Shown piece after piece: positions 7,161-16,090 of a stretch of DNA of 64,000 nt. The translations under genes and the position numbers were made by a program. Origin of the DNA: Hirschia sp. Its GTDB lineage: Bacteria; Pseudomonadota; Alphaproteobacteria; Caulobacterales; Hyphomonadaceae. Each line of letters begins with the position of its first letter. The stretch's first letter is position 1. The notes beneath the pieces were generated by a model. The model was not told the origin of the DNA, did no database searches, and saw nothing but the letters and a program-made list of their open reading frames with translations. The stretch covers positions 1 through 64,000 of the forward strand of contig PAQI01000021.1 in the NCBI GenBank assembly GCA_002709235.1. The letters run 5' to 3'.

Positions 7161-8900
7161 ATGACCAAGCCAATCATCGAACTGAAGAATGTTTCCAAGG
7201 GATTTGGAGACGGCCTGGAAGCGGTGGATGTCCTCAAGGACATCTCCATGGAAGTTGCCGATGGCGAGTTTGTTGCCATTGTCGGGTTCTCCGGGTCTGG
7301 CAAGAGTACGCTGATCAACCTGATGTCCGGTCTGGCATTTCCCGACAAGGGGGAGGTGTTGTTCGAGGGCAAGCCGGTTGAAGGTCCCGGACCGGAGCGT
7401 GCAGTTTGTTTCCAGAGCTATTCGCTCATGCCCTGGATGACTGTGACGGAGAATGTCCAGCTGGCCGTCGACTCCGTGTTTCCAAAGGAAAGCAAGGCGG
7501 AGCGCCTGGCGCGGGCGCTCAAATATATCGAGATGGTGAGCCTGGGCCACGCCAAGGACAGGCGCCCGTCCGAGCTGTCTGGTGGTATGCGCCAGCGTGT
7601 GGCGGTTGCCCGGTCGCTGGCGATGGACCCGAAGGTCTTGTTGCTCGATGAGCCCTTGTCGGCACTGGACGCGCTGACACGCGCCAATCTTCAGGACGAG
7701 ATCACGGATATCTGGTCGCAGGACCGCAAGACCGTCGTTCTGATCACCAATGATGTGGATGAAGCCATATTGATGGCTGACAGGATCATTCCGCTGAATC
7801 CGGGGCCGGGAGCGACCTTTGGTCCGAGCTTCAAGGTGGATCTGCCAAGACCACGTGATCGCACCAAGATGAACCATGACGAGGACTTTAAGGCGCTGCG
7901 CCGTGATGTCACCGCCTATCTGATGGACATCGGAATCGCCAAGAAACGTTCCCAGGTAGAGCCGCCATTGCCGGATGTCGTGCCGATCTCCTTTGGCAAA
8001 CCCAAGGCCTATGCGGACGCTTCCAAGACCTCAGGTGTCGCTGAACAGCGCTATCTGGAATATTCCAAGGTCGACAAGGTCTATCCGACACCCAAGGGCC
8101 CGCTGACCGTGGTTGATGGGTTCGACATCAAGATCAAGAAGGGCGAGTTCGTCTCGGTGATCGGCCATTCCGGTTGCGGCAAGTCAACCGTCCTGACGAT
8201 GACTGCCGGTCTCAATGATGTGTCGAGTGGCGGGATCATTCTGGACAACAAGGAAGTCTCATCCGCCGGGCCGGACAGGGCTGTTGTGTTCCAGTCTCCA
8301 TCACTGTTTCCATGGCTGACGGCCAAGCAGAATGTCGCCATTGGTGCTGACCGCGTCTATCCGAACGCGACACAGACCGAGCGCGAACAGGTGGTGGAAT
8401 ATTACCTGTCGAAGGTCGGCCTGGGCGACTCGATGGACAAGCTCGGTGCGGATCTTTCAAACGGCATGAAACAGCGCGTCGGGATTGCGCGGGCATTTGC
8501 GCTGTCTCCCAAACTGCTGCTGCTGGATGAACCTTTCGGCATGCTCGACAGCCTGACCCGCTGGGAACTTCAGGAAGTGCTGATGGAAGTGTGGCAGCGC
8601 ACCGAGGTGACCGCCCTGTGTGTCACGCATGATGTGGATGAAGCCATCCTGCTCGCCGACCGCGTGATCATGATGACCAATGGTCCCAATGCACGGATCG
8701 GCAAGGTGATGGAGGTGGATATTCCGCGCCCGCGCACCCGCAAGGCCCTGCTGGAGCACCCGGATTACTACCTCTACCGCGAACAATTGCTGAGCTTCCT
8801 GGAAGAGTATGAAGGCGGAGCAAATCCGACACCTCCGGCTGAGTCAGCCACATCCGAAAACCCGGAAAACACCGGATCAGCAGCAGAAGAAGCTGCCTGA
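7161..8900 (+). CDS. nrtC: Nitrate ABC transporter ATPase, two fused nucleotide-binding domains
   Basis: This 579-residue protein holds two complete ABC ATPase domains in one chain, unlike the separate NrtC and NrtD of cyanobacteria, and has no binding-protein-like C-terminal domain. Domain 1 has Walker A GFSGSGKST (42-50), signature LSGGM (139-143) and Walker B VLLLDEP (159-165). Its switch position reads ITNDVDEA with Asn197 where His is usual. Domain 2 has Walker A GHSGCGKST (335-343), signature LSNGM, Walker B LLLLDEP and a normal VTHDVDEA. The two ATP sites may therefore be unequal. It lies 11 bases before the GAF-like gene and powers NrtB. Confidence 0.9.
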   Translation: MTKPIIELKNVSKGFGDGLEAVDVLKDISMEVADGEFVAIVGFSGSGKSTLINLMSGLAFPDKGEVLFEGKPVEGPGPERAVCFQSYSLMPWMTVTENVQLAVDSVFPKESKAERLARALKYIEMVSLGHAKDRRPSELSGGMRQRVAVARSLAMDPKVLLLDEPLSALDALTRANLQDEITDIWSQDRKTVVLITNDVDEAILMADRIIPLNPGPGATFGPSFKVDLPRPRDRTKMNHDEDFKALRRDVTAYLMDIGIAKKRSQVEPPLPDVVPISFGKPKAYADASKTSGVAEQRYLEYSKVDKVYPTPKGPLTVVDGFDIKIKKGEFVSVIGHSGCGKSTVLTMTAGLNDVSSGGIILDNKEVSSAGPDRAVVFQSPSLFPWLTAKQNVAIGADRVYPNATQTEREQVVEYYLSKVGLGDSMDKLGADLSNGMKQRVGIARAFALSPKLLLLDEPFGMLDSLTRWELQEVLMEVWQRTEVTALCVTHDVDEAILLADRVIMMTNGPNARIGKVMEVDIPRPRTRKALLEHPDYYLYREQLLSFLEEYEGGANPTPPAESATSENPENTGSAAEEAA

Positions 8901-8911
8901 AAGGATCTATC

Positions 8912-9841
8912 ATGACGACCGTTATCGATACACCGACGCGTACGTTCATTTCCGTTTCCGAAGTCTGGATACCCAAAGGGGATGTGCTGGAATTGTCCGA
9001 AGGCAATTACGGGTCTCTCGACTCGTTTGCAGAAGCCTCCCAGCGCGAGAGTTTCAGGAAGGGCGAGGGATTGCCCGGTCGTGCATGGGATGAAGCACGC
9101 CCCATCGTGCTGAAGGAGCTGGATGGCTCCTATTTCAAGCGTGCGGATGCAGCGCGCGAAGTTGGCCTGACAAGTGCTGTTGCCATTCCGGTATTTGCCG
9201 GAGACGTGCTGCTGGCTGTGCTGGTCGTGATCTGTGCGGATGACGAGGAGCGCATGGGGGCCATCGAGGTCTGGACCGAGCGCGACAGCATGCTTCACCT
9301 GGATGATGGCTATTATGGTGCGGCCAAGCATTTCGAGTGGGTCTCGCAGCACACGCAGTTTCCACATGGACAGGGACTTCCCGGCGGGGTCTGGGCGTCT
9401 GGTACGCCTATCCTGATGCGGGATCTGGGATCAGGCTACCGCTTTGTGCGCGCTGACAGTGCGGGCCGCGCGGGGCTGACAAATGGGCTGGGGCTGCCCG
9501 TGCCTGTGCCCGGCGGCAAGACCTATGTGCTGACGCTTCTGTCTGCCCTCGGAACGCCTATCGCAAACCGCTTCGAGATCTGGGATGCGCGCACGGCCAA
9601 GGTCGGCAAGGAAAACAAGGCGGTCCTGCTGGATGGCGTGTGCAAGCGCGAAGGCGCGCTCTGGGATGACGAGAATCCGCGCATGGCCGAAGCGCACAAG
9701 GGCCTGATCGGCCGGGTCCTCGCAACGGGCCTGCCCGCTGTTGATACAGCAGGGCCCAGCACAGCCGGATATGAATCAGTTGTAGCCCTTCCCATTCACA
9801 AAGATGGCGAGCTTGCGCACGTCGTCGCCTGGTATTGCTGA
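8912..9841 (+). CDS. Triple GAF-like repeat protein in the nitrate operon
   Basis: This 309-residue soluble protein has no signal peptide or membrane segment. It is built from three related units, at about residues 17-112, 118-218 and 221-309, each opening with EVW or EIW. The first two share (E/D)GxYG, GxGLPGxxW and a stretch RADxAxxxGLT followed by a hydrophobic IPV/LPV strand; the third keeps GLIGRVLATGLP and VVALPI. The pattern resembles GAF sensor domains. No enzymatic or DNA-binding domain is visible. Its place between transporter and nitrite reductase suggests it senses nitrate, nitrite or redox state, as the GAF protein NreA does in staphylococci, but that is inference. Confidence 0.7.
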   Translation: MTTVIDTPTRTFISVSEVWIPKGDVLELSEGNYGSLDSFAEASQRESFRKGEGLPGRAWDEARPIVLKELDGSYFKRADAAREVGLTSAVAIPVFAGDVLLAVLVVICADDEERMGAIEVWTERDSMLHLDDGYYGAAKHFEWVSQHTQFPHGQGLPGGVWASGTPILMRDLGSGYRFVRADSAGRAGLTNGLGLPVPVPGGKTYVLTLLSALGTPIANRFEIWDARTAKVGKENKAVLLDGVCKREGALWDDENPRMAEAHKGLIGRVLATGLPAVDTAGPSTAGYESVVALPIHKDGELAHVVAWYC

Positions 9842-9851
9842 GGACGCAGAT

Positions 9852-12290
9852 ATGAGCCGACAAAAACTTGTTATCATCGGCGCAGGAATGGCGGCAGGAC
9901 GGTTTCTGGAGAACCTTCTGGAAGCCAGGCCGGATGCTTATGAGGTGACGCTGTTCAATGCCGAACCGCGTGGCACCTATAACCGCATCATGCTATCGCC
10001 GGTTCTTTCGGGCGAGAAGAGTTACCAGGAGATCGTGACACATGACGATGACTGGTACGCCACCAACAAGGTGACCTGCCGGTTTGGAGAGCGTGTCGCC
10101 AGCATTGACCGTGACCGCAAGGTGGTGGTCGGCGAGAAGGGGGAGGTTGCCTATGATCGTCTGGTCATCGCGACCGGATCGAGCCCTTTCATCATCCCGC
10201 TACCGGGCCATGACCTGCCGGGTGTGCTGGCCTATCGGGACGCTGACGATACTGACCGCATGATCGAGGGCTGCAAGCCCGGTGAGCGGGCGATTGTCAT
10301 CGGAGGTGGATTGTTGGGGCTGGAAGCAGCTGCCGGGCTGCGCATGCGCGGCATGGAGGTGACAGTTCTGCACCTGCCAACAACGCTGATGGAACGACAG
10401 CTGGACCCGTCGGCGGGCTATCTGCTGGAAAAGGAACTGTCAGGTCGTGGGCTGGATATCCGGGCAGGTTCCAACACCAAGGAAATCTACGGAAACGGCA
10501 AGGTCGAAGGTGTTCGACTGGACGATGGCAGCGATATTCCGGCCAGCATGGTCGTGATGGCTGTGGGCATCAGACCCAGCGTCGCCGTCGCCAAGGAAGC
10601 CGGACTGGAAGTCAATCGGGGGATCATCGTCGATGGCATGATGCGCACCTCTGATCCGTCCATCTATTCGGTTGGTGAGTGTGTCGAGTTTGAAGGCAAT
10701 TGCTATGGTCTGGTCGCACCATTGTTCGATCAGGCCCGCATTCTGGCCCAGTCCTTTTGCGGCGATGATTGTGCGGCATTCGTTCACACCGAGACAGCCA
10801 CCAAGCTGAAGGTGACAGGCGTGGACCTGTTTTCCGCCGGAGACTTTGCCGAGGGAGAAGGCCGCGAGGAGATCGTGTTTCGTGATGCCCAGCGAGGTGT
10901 CTACAAGCGGCTCGTCCTGCAGGATGACCGGCTGATCGGTGCGGTTCTCTATGGTGAGACCGCTGACGGTGCGTGGTTCTTCCAGAAGATAAAGGAAGGC
11001 GATCCGATATCGCCCGATGAGCGTGAAACCCTGATCTTCGGTCAGAGTTTTGCGGGAGGGACCCCCATGGACCCTATGGAGGCCGTTGCAGCCTTGCCGG
11101 ATGATGCAGAAATCTGCGGCTGCAACGGCGTCTCCAAGGGAAGTGTTGTCAACGCGATCAGGCAGCGTGACCTGAAGGATGTGAACGGCGTGCGAAGCTG
11201 CACCAAGGCGTCGTCATCCTGCGGGACCTGTACAGGGCTGGTCGAGCAATTGCTCGCCATGACACTGGGCGATGCATTCGAGGCCAATGCCGTCGAGCCG
11301 CTTTGCGGATGTACGGATCTTGGCCATTCGGATGTTCGCCGCCTGATCGTCGCACAGGAGCTGCGCTCCATACCGGCGGTCATGCAGGAGCTGGGATGGA
11401 AGACCAGTTGTGGCTGTGCCAAGTGCCGACCTGCGCTGAATTATTACCTGATCGCGACCTGGCCGGGCGATTACAAGGATGACTCGCAGTCTCGGTTCAT
11501 CAATGAACGCGTGCACGCCAACATCCAGAAGGACGGCACATATTCGGTCGTGCCGCGTGCCTGGGGCGGTGTCACAAATGCTTCCGAACTGCGCGCCATT
11601 GCCGATGTTGTCGACAAATACGAGATCCCGCTGGTCAAATATACCGGTGGCCAGCGTATCGACCTGTTGGGCGTCAAGAAGGATGACCTTCCGGGGGTCT
11701 GGGCCGAACTCAACGCGGCAGGCATGGTTTCTGGCCATGCCTATGCGAAGGGATTGCGCACGGTGAAGACCTGCGTGGGCACGGATTGGTGTCGCTTCGG
11801 GACGCAGGATTCAACCGGTCTCGGGATCAAGCTGGAAAAATTGATGTGGGGTTCCTGGTCGCCCGCCAAAGTGAAGCTGGCTGTCTCTGGGTGTCCGCGT
11901 AATTGCGCGGAGGCGACCTGCAAGGACATTGGCGTGATCTGCGTGGATTCCGGCTATGAGCTGCATTATGCGGGGGCTGCCGGCATGCACATTCAGGGCA
12001 CGCAGGTCTTTGCGAAAGTCGCGACTGAAGAAGAAGCCATCGAATACAGCGCTGCGCTGTTGCAGGCCTATCGGGAGCAGGGCTTCTACCTTGAACGGAT
12101 CTACAAATGGTCCGCGCGTATCGGTCACGACAAGGTCGTCGCACAGATTGTCGACAATCCTGAAAACCGCAAGGCACTCTATGAGCGCTTCCTCTATTCC
12201 CAGAAATTTTCCCAGTCAGACCCATGGGCCGAACGCGCGACTGGCGGCGTGGCACAGCACGAGTTCAAGGTATTGGAGCCAGCGGAGTGA
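9852..12290 (+). CDS. nirB: Assimilatory nitrite reductase [NAD(P)H], large subunit
   Basis: This 812-residue enzyme reduces nitrite to ammonium with NAD(P)H, FAD, iron-sulphur clusters and siroheme. It opens with an FAD-binding fold (LVIIGAGMAAGRFLENLL). A second NAD(P)H motif follows (VIGGGLLGLEAAAGLR), then a BFD-like [2Fe-2S] region (CGCNGVSKGSV ... SCTKASSSCGTC near 420-465) and the sulphite/nitrite reductase domain. The siroheme-[4Fe-4S] ligands are TDWCRFG and SGCPRNCAEA near 640-690. I chose the ATG at 9852, ten bases after the GAF-like gene with GAGGA before it, rather than an in-frame start at 9804 that overlaps that gene. It is followed directly by nirD. Confidence 0.95.
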   Translation: MSRQKLVIIGAGMAAGRFLENLLEARPDAYEVTLFNAEPRGTYNRIMLSPVLSGEKSYQEIVTHDDDWYATNKVTCRFGERVASIDRDRKVVVGEKGEVAYDRLVIATGSSPFIIPLPGHDLPGVLAYRDADDTDRMIEGCKPGERAIVIGGGLLGLEAAAGLRMRGMEVTVLHLPTTLMERQLDPSAGYLLEKELSGRGLDIRAGSNTKEIYGNGKVEGVRLDDGSDIPASMVVMAVGIRPSVAVAKEAGLEVNRGIIVDGMMRTSDPSIYSVGECVEFEGNCYGLVAPLFDQARILAQSFCGDDCAAFVHTETATKLKVTGVDLFSAGDFAEGEGREEIVFRDAQRGVYKRLVLQDDRLIGAVLYGETADGAWFFQKIKEGDPISPDERETLIFGQSFAGGTPMDPMEAVAALPDDAEICGCNGVSKGSVVNAIRQRDLKDVNGVRSCTKASSSCGTCTGLVEQLLAMTLGDAFEANAVEPLCGCTDLGHSDVRRLIVAQELRSIPAVMQELGWKTSCGCAKCRPALNYYLIATWPGDYKDDSQSRFINERVHANIQKDGTYSVVPRAWGGVTNASELRAIADVVDKYEIPLVKYTGGQRIDLLGVKKDDLPGVWAELNAAGMVSGHAYAKGLRTVKTCVGTDWCRFGTQDSTGLGIKLEKLMWGSWSPAKVKLAVSGCPRNCAEATCKDIGVICVDSGYELHYAGAAGMHIQGTQVFAKVATEEEAIEYSAALLQAYREQGFYLERIYKWSARIGHDKVVAQIVDNPENRKALYERFLYSQKFSQSDPWAERATGGVAQHEFKVLEPAE

Positions 12291-12295
12291 TGACC

Positions 12296-12628
12296 ATGAA
12301 CAGTATAGCGAAGATCGCCGAATGGACTGATATCTGCGCGGTGGATGATGTACCGCTGAGAGGCGCGCGCCGGGTCAGGCTGGCGGGCATGGAAGTGGGT
12401 GTTTTCCGAAATGCTTCTGGTCGGGTATTCGCAATCGACAATCAATGTCCACACAAGCAGGGCCCGCTCAGCGAAGGTATCGTGCATGATACAAGCGTGA
12501 CCTGCCCCTTGCACAGTCTTGTCATCGACCTTGAGACCGGCAAGGCGCGCGGGGAGGATGAGGGCTGTGTCAAGACATTTGAAGTCGCCCTTCAGTCCGG
12601 GCGTGTCCTGATCAAGATGGAAGCATAG
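12296..12628 (+). CDS. nirD: Nitrite reductase small subunit, Rieske-type
   Basis: This 110-residue protein is the small partner of NirB. It has a Rieske-like fold with paired motifs CPHKQGPLSEG and CPLHSLVID, which would ligate a [2Fe-2S] cluster. Some NirD proteins have lost these Cys/His ligands, but this one keeps both. I chose the ATG at 12296, eight bases after GGAG; an ATG at 12290 overlapping the nirB stop is also in frame. It ends three bases before nasA. Confidence 0.9.
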   Translation: MNSIAKIAEWTDICAVDDVPLRGARRVRLAGMEVGVFRNASGRVFAIDNQCPHKQGPLSEGIVHDTSVTCPLHSLVIDLETGKARGEDEGCVKTFEVALQSGRVLIKMEA

Positions 12629-12631
12629 GCT

Positions 12632-15316
12632 ATGGCGGTGCTCGGTCGCCAGCCTGGAGAGATCGCAACCACTTGTCCCTATTGTGGTGTTGGTTGTGGA
12701 GTTCTCGCCACGCCTGATGGTATGGGTGGCGCTGAGGTGCGTGGTGATCCTGATCACCCTGCCAATCTCGGTCGGTTATGTTCAAAGGGCTCGGCGCTGG
12801 GTGAAACGCTGGATCTGGAAGAACGCATCCTGCATCCGATGCTCAATGGGAAACGCACCGATTGGGATACGGCGCTGGATCTGGTTGCCGGGCGTTTCCT
12901 GCAGTCGATTGCCGAGCATGGTCCGGACAGCGTGGCATTCTATGTATCCGGCCAGTTTCTGACGGAAGACTATTACGTCGCGAACAAGCTGATGAAGGGC
13001 TATATCGGCTCGTCAAATATCGACACCAATTCGCGGCTTTGCATGGCGTCTTCGGTGGCGGGGCACAAGCGTGCCTTTGGTAGCGATACCGTGCCGGGCA
13101 GGTATGAGGACCTTGAAAGTGCAGACCTTCTGGTGCTTGTCGGGTCAAACTCTGCGTGGTGCCATCCGGTCATTCATCAGAGAATACTGGCCGCAAAGGC
13201 CCGGGGCGACATGCGTATTGTCGTTATCGATCCGCGCAAGACCGCCACGACGGATGCAGCCGACCTGCACTTGCCGATCAAGCCGGGGGCCGATGTTGCC
13301 CTGTTCAATGCGTTGTTCGTGCATTTGGCCGCCTCAGGCGCGCGTGATCAGGCTTATGTGGATGCCTATACCAATGGGCTTCAGGACGCACTGGATGCTG
13401 CGGCTGGCCCGACATTGAACGAGCTGGCGGATGTGACGGGGATAGCGTCAGAAGACATCGAGACATTCTTTGACTGGGTTGTGGCGACGCCCAGAACCGT
13501 GACGGTTTATTCGCAAGGCGTAAACCAGTCATCAACGGGGTCTGACAAGGTCAATGCGATCATCAATTGTCACCTCGTCACAGGACGGATTGGCAAAGAG
13601 GGGACGGGCCCATTTTCGATCACTGGCCAACCCAATGCGATGGGTGGACGTGAAGTAGGTGGATTGGCCAATCAGCTGGCGGCGCATATGGATTTTGCGC
13701 CCGCCGATGTCGATCGGGTTTCGCGTTTCTGGGACGCGTCAACCATGGCCACACAGCCCGGTTACAAGGCTGTGGACATGTTCGACGCTGTTGCTGATGG
13801 GCGGATCAAGGCGCTGTGGATCATGGCGACCAATCCTGTGATCTCGATGCCGAATGCTGATGCGGTGAAGGCCGCGATCGAGGCCTGCCCGTTTGTGGTG
13901 GTGTCTGATGTGGTCAGCACAAGCGACACGCTGAAACTGGGCCATGTTCAGCTTCCTGCGACGGCATGGGGGGAGAAGACCGGAACCGTTACCAATTCCG
14001 AACGGTGCATTTCTCGCCAGCGGAGCTTTCTCAAGCCTCCCGGAGAAGCGCGCCATGATTGGGATGCCATATGTGAGGTCGGTCGGCGGATGGGCTTTTC
14101 CGGGTTCGACTTCGAGGATGAGGCTGCGATCTTCCGCGAATATGCGGCGCTGACGCAATTCGAGAATGAGGGGTCGCGTGACCTGGATATCGGAGCCTAT
14201 CAGGATGTCACACGACAGGCTTATGATGAGCTGATCCCGTTTCACTGGCCGGCACCTGCAGCTTCAGGCCCGCAAACCAGCGCGCGCTTTTTTGCAAAGG
14301 GTGATTTTTACACGCCGGACCGCCGTGCAAATTTCATTGCGACGCCAATTCGTCCAGCGTCCAGCAGCGCGGATATTTCCTATCCAATCGTGATGAATAC
14401 CGGTCGCATACGCGACCACTGGCACACCATGACGCGCACGGGGAAAACGGCGCGTCTTTCCAGCCATATTGGCGAACCCTTTGTGGAGATCAATCCCGCG
14501 GATGCTTCAGAGCTGGGCGTGAGTGATGCTGATCTTGTCGTGGTCGAAAGCCGCCACGGCGATGTCGTGGTGAGGGCGCTTGTGACGGACCGTGTACGTC
14601 GCGGCGATTGCTTTGCGCCCATGCACTGGACGTCACGCTATACTGCACGCGGGCGTGTCGATGCATTGGTTGCGCCGCATGTTGATCCGGTGTCCGGCCA
14701 GCCGGAATCGAAATTCACACCGGTATCGATCCGGGCGTTGAAGCCTGACTGGCATGCTTTTCATCTGACGACCTCCGAACCAGCCGCAGCAGATCTGGAA
14801 GGGCTGGCCTATTGGTCCAAGGCCCGTACGCAGAACGGGTGGAGCCTGGAAATGGCCGGTGTCTCCGGGACGGTCGCCATTGATGAGATCATGGATCTGT
14901 TTGTGGGTTCATCAGAAGAGATCCTGTCCATGCGTGACCAGTCTCACGGGCGGCAGAGCCGTGCGCGGTTTGATCACAGCGGCACTCTCAAATCATTCAT
15001 GATTGCAATGACGAAAACGCCTGTTGCCGCGGACCGGTCATGGCTGGCGCGCCAGCTTGGTGTGCAGCTGGACATGCGGTCCCGGCTGTCACTTCTGGCT
15101 GGGCGACCGCCCGCAGGTGAAGGAGCGGGACGGATCGTGTGTTCGTGTTTCGGCGTGGGTCTGAACGCCATTCGCAAGGCTGGGCTTGAGGGCGCGGCGA
15201 CAGTTGAAAAAATTGGCGAAATCACGTCAGCGGGGACTAATTGTGGGTCCTGCAAACCGGAAATCGCACAGTGTCTGTCGACATTGCGTGACGACTCGAA
15301 AATCGCGGCGGAGTAG
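12632..15316 (+). CDS. nasA: Assimilatory nitrate reductase catalytic subunit
   Basis: This 894-residue molybdopterin enzyme reduces nitrate to nitrite in the cytoplasm. An N-terminal [4Fe-4S] site is formed by CPYCGVGCGV and, further on, LCSKGSALGE. The molybdopterin oxidoreductase body follows, with the dinucleotide-binding domain near residues 570-700. The C-terminus carries a BFD-like [2Fe-2S] domain (CSCFGVGLNAIRKAG and NCGSCKPEI, about 835-885), which is typical of NasA forms that take electrons from a separate reductase or ferredoxin. It lies between nirD and a siroheme methyltransferase. Its molybdenum need fits the moeA-modABC cluster at 31-35 kb. Confidence 0.95.
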   Translation: MAVLGRQPGEIATTCPYCGVGCGVLATPDGMGGAEVRGDPDHPANLGRLCSKGSALGETLDLEERILHPMLNGKRTDWDTALDLVAGRFLQSIAEHGPDSVAFYVSGQFLTEDYYVANKLMKGYIGSSNIDTNSRLCMASSVAGHKRAFGSDTVPGRYEDLESADLLVLVGSNSAWCHPVIHQRILAAKARGDMRIVVIDPRKTATTDAADLHLPIKPGADVALFNALFVHLAASGARDQAYVDAYTNGLQDALDAAAGPTLNELADVTGIASEDIETFFDWVVATPRTVTVYSQGVNQSSTGSDKVNAIINCHLVTGRIGKEGTGPFSITGQPNAMGGREVGGLANQLAAHMDFAPADVDRVSRFWDASTMATQPGYKAVDMFDAVADGRIKALWIMATNPVISMPNADAVKAAIEACPFVVVSDVVSTSDTLKLGHVQLPATAWGEKTGTVTNSERCISRQRSFLKPPGEARHDWDAICEVGRRMGFSGFDFEDEAAIFREYAALTQFENEGSRDLDIGAYQDVTRQAYDELIPFHWPAPAASGPQTSARFFAKGDFYTPDRRANFIATPIRPASSSADISYPIVMNTGRIRDHWHTMTRTGKTARLSSHIGEPFVEINPADASELGVSDADLVVVESRHGDVVVRALVTDRVRRGDCFAPMHWTSRYTARGRVDALVAPHVDPVSGQPESKFTPVSIRALKPDWHAFHLTTSEPAAADLEGLAYWSKARTQNGWSLEMAGVSGTVAIDEIMDLFVGSSEEILSMRDQSHGRQSRARFDHSGTLKSFMIAMTKTPVAADRSWLARQLGVQLDMRSRLSLLAGRPPAGEGAGRIVCSCFGVGLNAIRKAGLEGAATVEKIGEITSAGTNCGSCKPEIAQCLSTLRDDSKIAAE

Positions 15317-15320
15317 GCGC

Positions 15321-16082
15321 ATGACCGGAAAACTCATCCTGATTGGCTGTGGACCCGGAGCGGGTGATCTGCTGACCTTGCGCGCTGTTCGTCGAATTCA
15401 GTGTGCTGATGTCATCTTGTATGACCGGCTGGTCGGCGAGGATTGGCGAGAGTTTGCGTCGTCTGATGCGATCATCAAATATGTTGGCAAGGCCCCCGGA
15501 GATGGCGGCGTTCAACAAGCGGCTCTGAATGCAGAAATCGCGGCGCATGTGGCAGCAGGGCGGACGGTGGCGCGCCTGAAATCAGGCGATCCGATGATAT
15601 TCGGACGCGCGGCAGAAGAGATCAGTGCCGTGCTGGCCCTTGAGGCTGAGATCGAAATTGTACCGGGGGTGACGTCCGCGCTGGCCGCCGCATCGGATTC
15701 CATCATCACGGTCACGGAACGTGCCGAACTTCAGAGCTTTGTTGTCACCACGGGACGCACGGCCAAGGCGGATGAGCAGCCAGACTGGGCGAAAATCGTG
15801 AAGCCTGGCGTCTGTGCGGCTTTCTATATGGGCGTGGCGCAGGCGTGGAAGATCCAGTCAACACTGATGGCGGCAGGTGTGCCGTTCAATGCGCCTTGTG
15901 ACTGGGTCGAACGCGCAGGTCAGCCCGGGATGCGCCATGTTTCGACAACGCTGTCGCGACTGGCGCATGACACGCATGCAAATCAGGTCTCAAACCCTGC
16001 GATCCTGTTGGTGAGATATCCCTACAGCCTCGCCAAGGCGGTATCAGCCGAGCGGGCCATTGCAGCAGCAGACAGCGCCTGA
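15321..16082 (+). CDS. cobA: Uroporphyrinogen-III C-methyltransferase
   Basis: This 253-residue SAM-dependent methyltransferase makes precorrin-2, the first step from uroporphyrinogen III towards siroheme, the cofactor of NirB. The N-terminal motif LIGCGPGAGDLLTLRA, the loop VARLKSGDPMIFGRAAEE and the VPGVTSALAA segment are hallmarks of the SUMT family. The chosen ATG at 15321 lies five bases after the nasA stop; an in-frame extension into nasA has no family sequence. Being last in the nitrate operon ties siroheme supply to nitrite reductase. No dehydrogenase/ferrochelatase (CysG N-terminal) domain is fused, so that step is encoded elsewhere. Confidence 0.92.
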   Translation: MTGKLILIGCGPGAGDLLTLRAVRRIQCADVILYDRLVGEDWREFASSDAIIKYVGKAPGDGGVQQAALNAEIAAHVAAGRTVARLKSGDPMIFGRAAEEISAVLALEAEIEIVPGVTSALAAASDSIITVTERAELQSFVVTTGRTAKADEQPDWAKIVKPGVCAAFYMGVAQAWKIQSTLMAAGVPFNAPCDWVERAGQPGMRHVSTTLSRLAHDTHANQVSNPAILLVRYPYSLAKAVSAERAIAAADSA

Positions 16083-16090
16083 TCGCCCAC

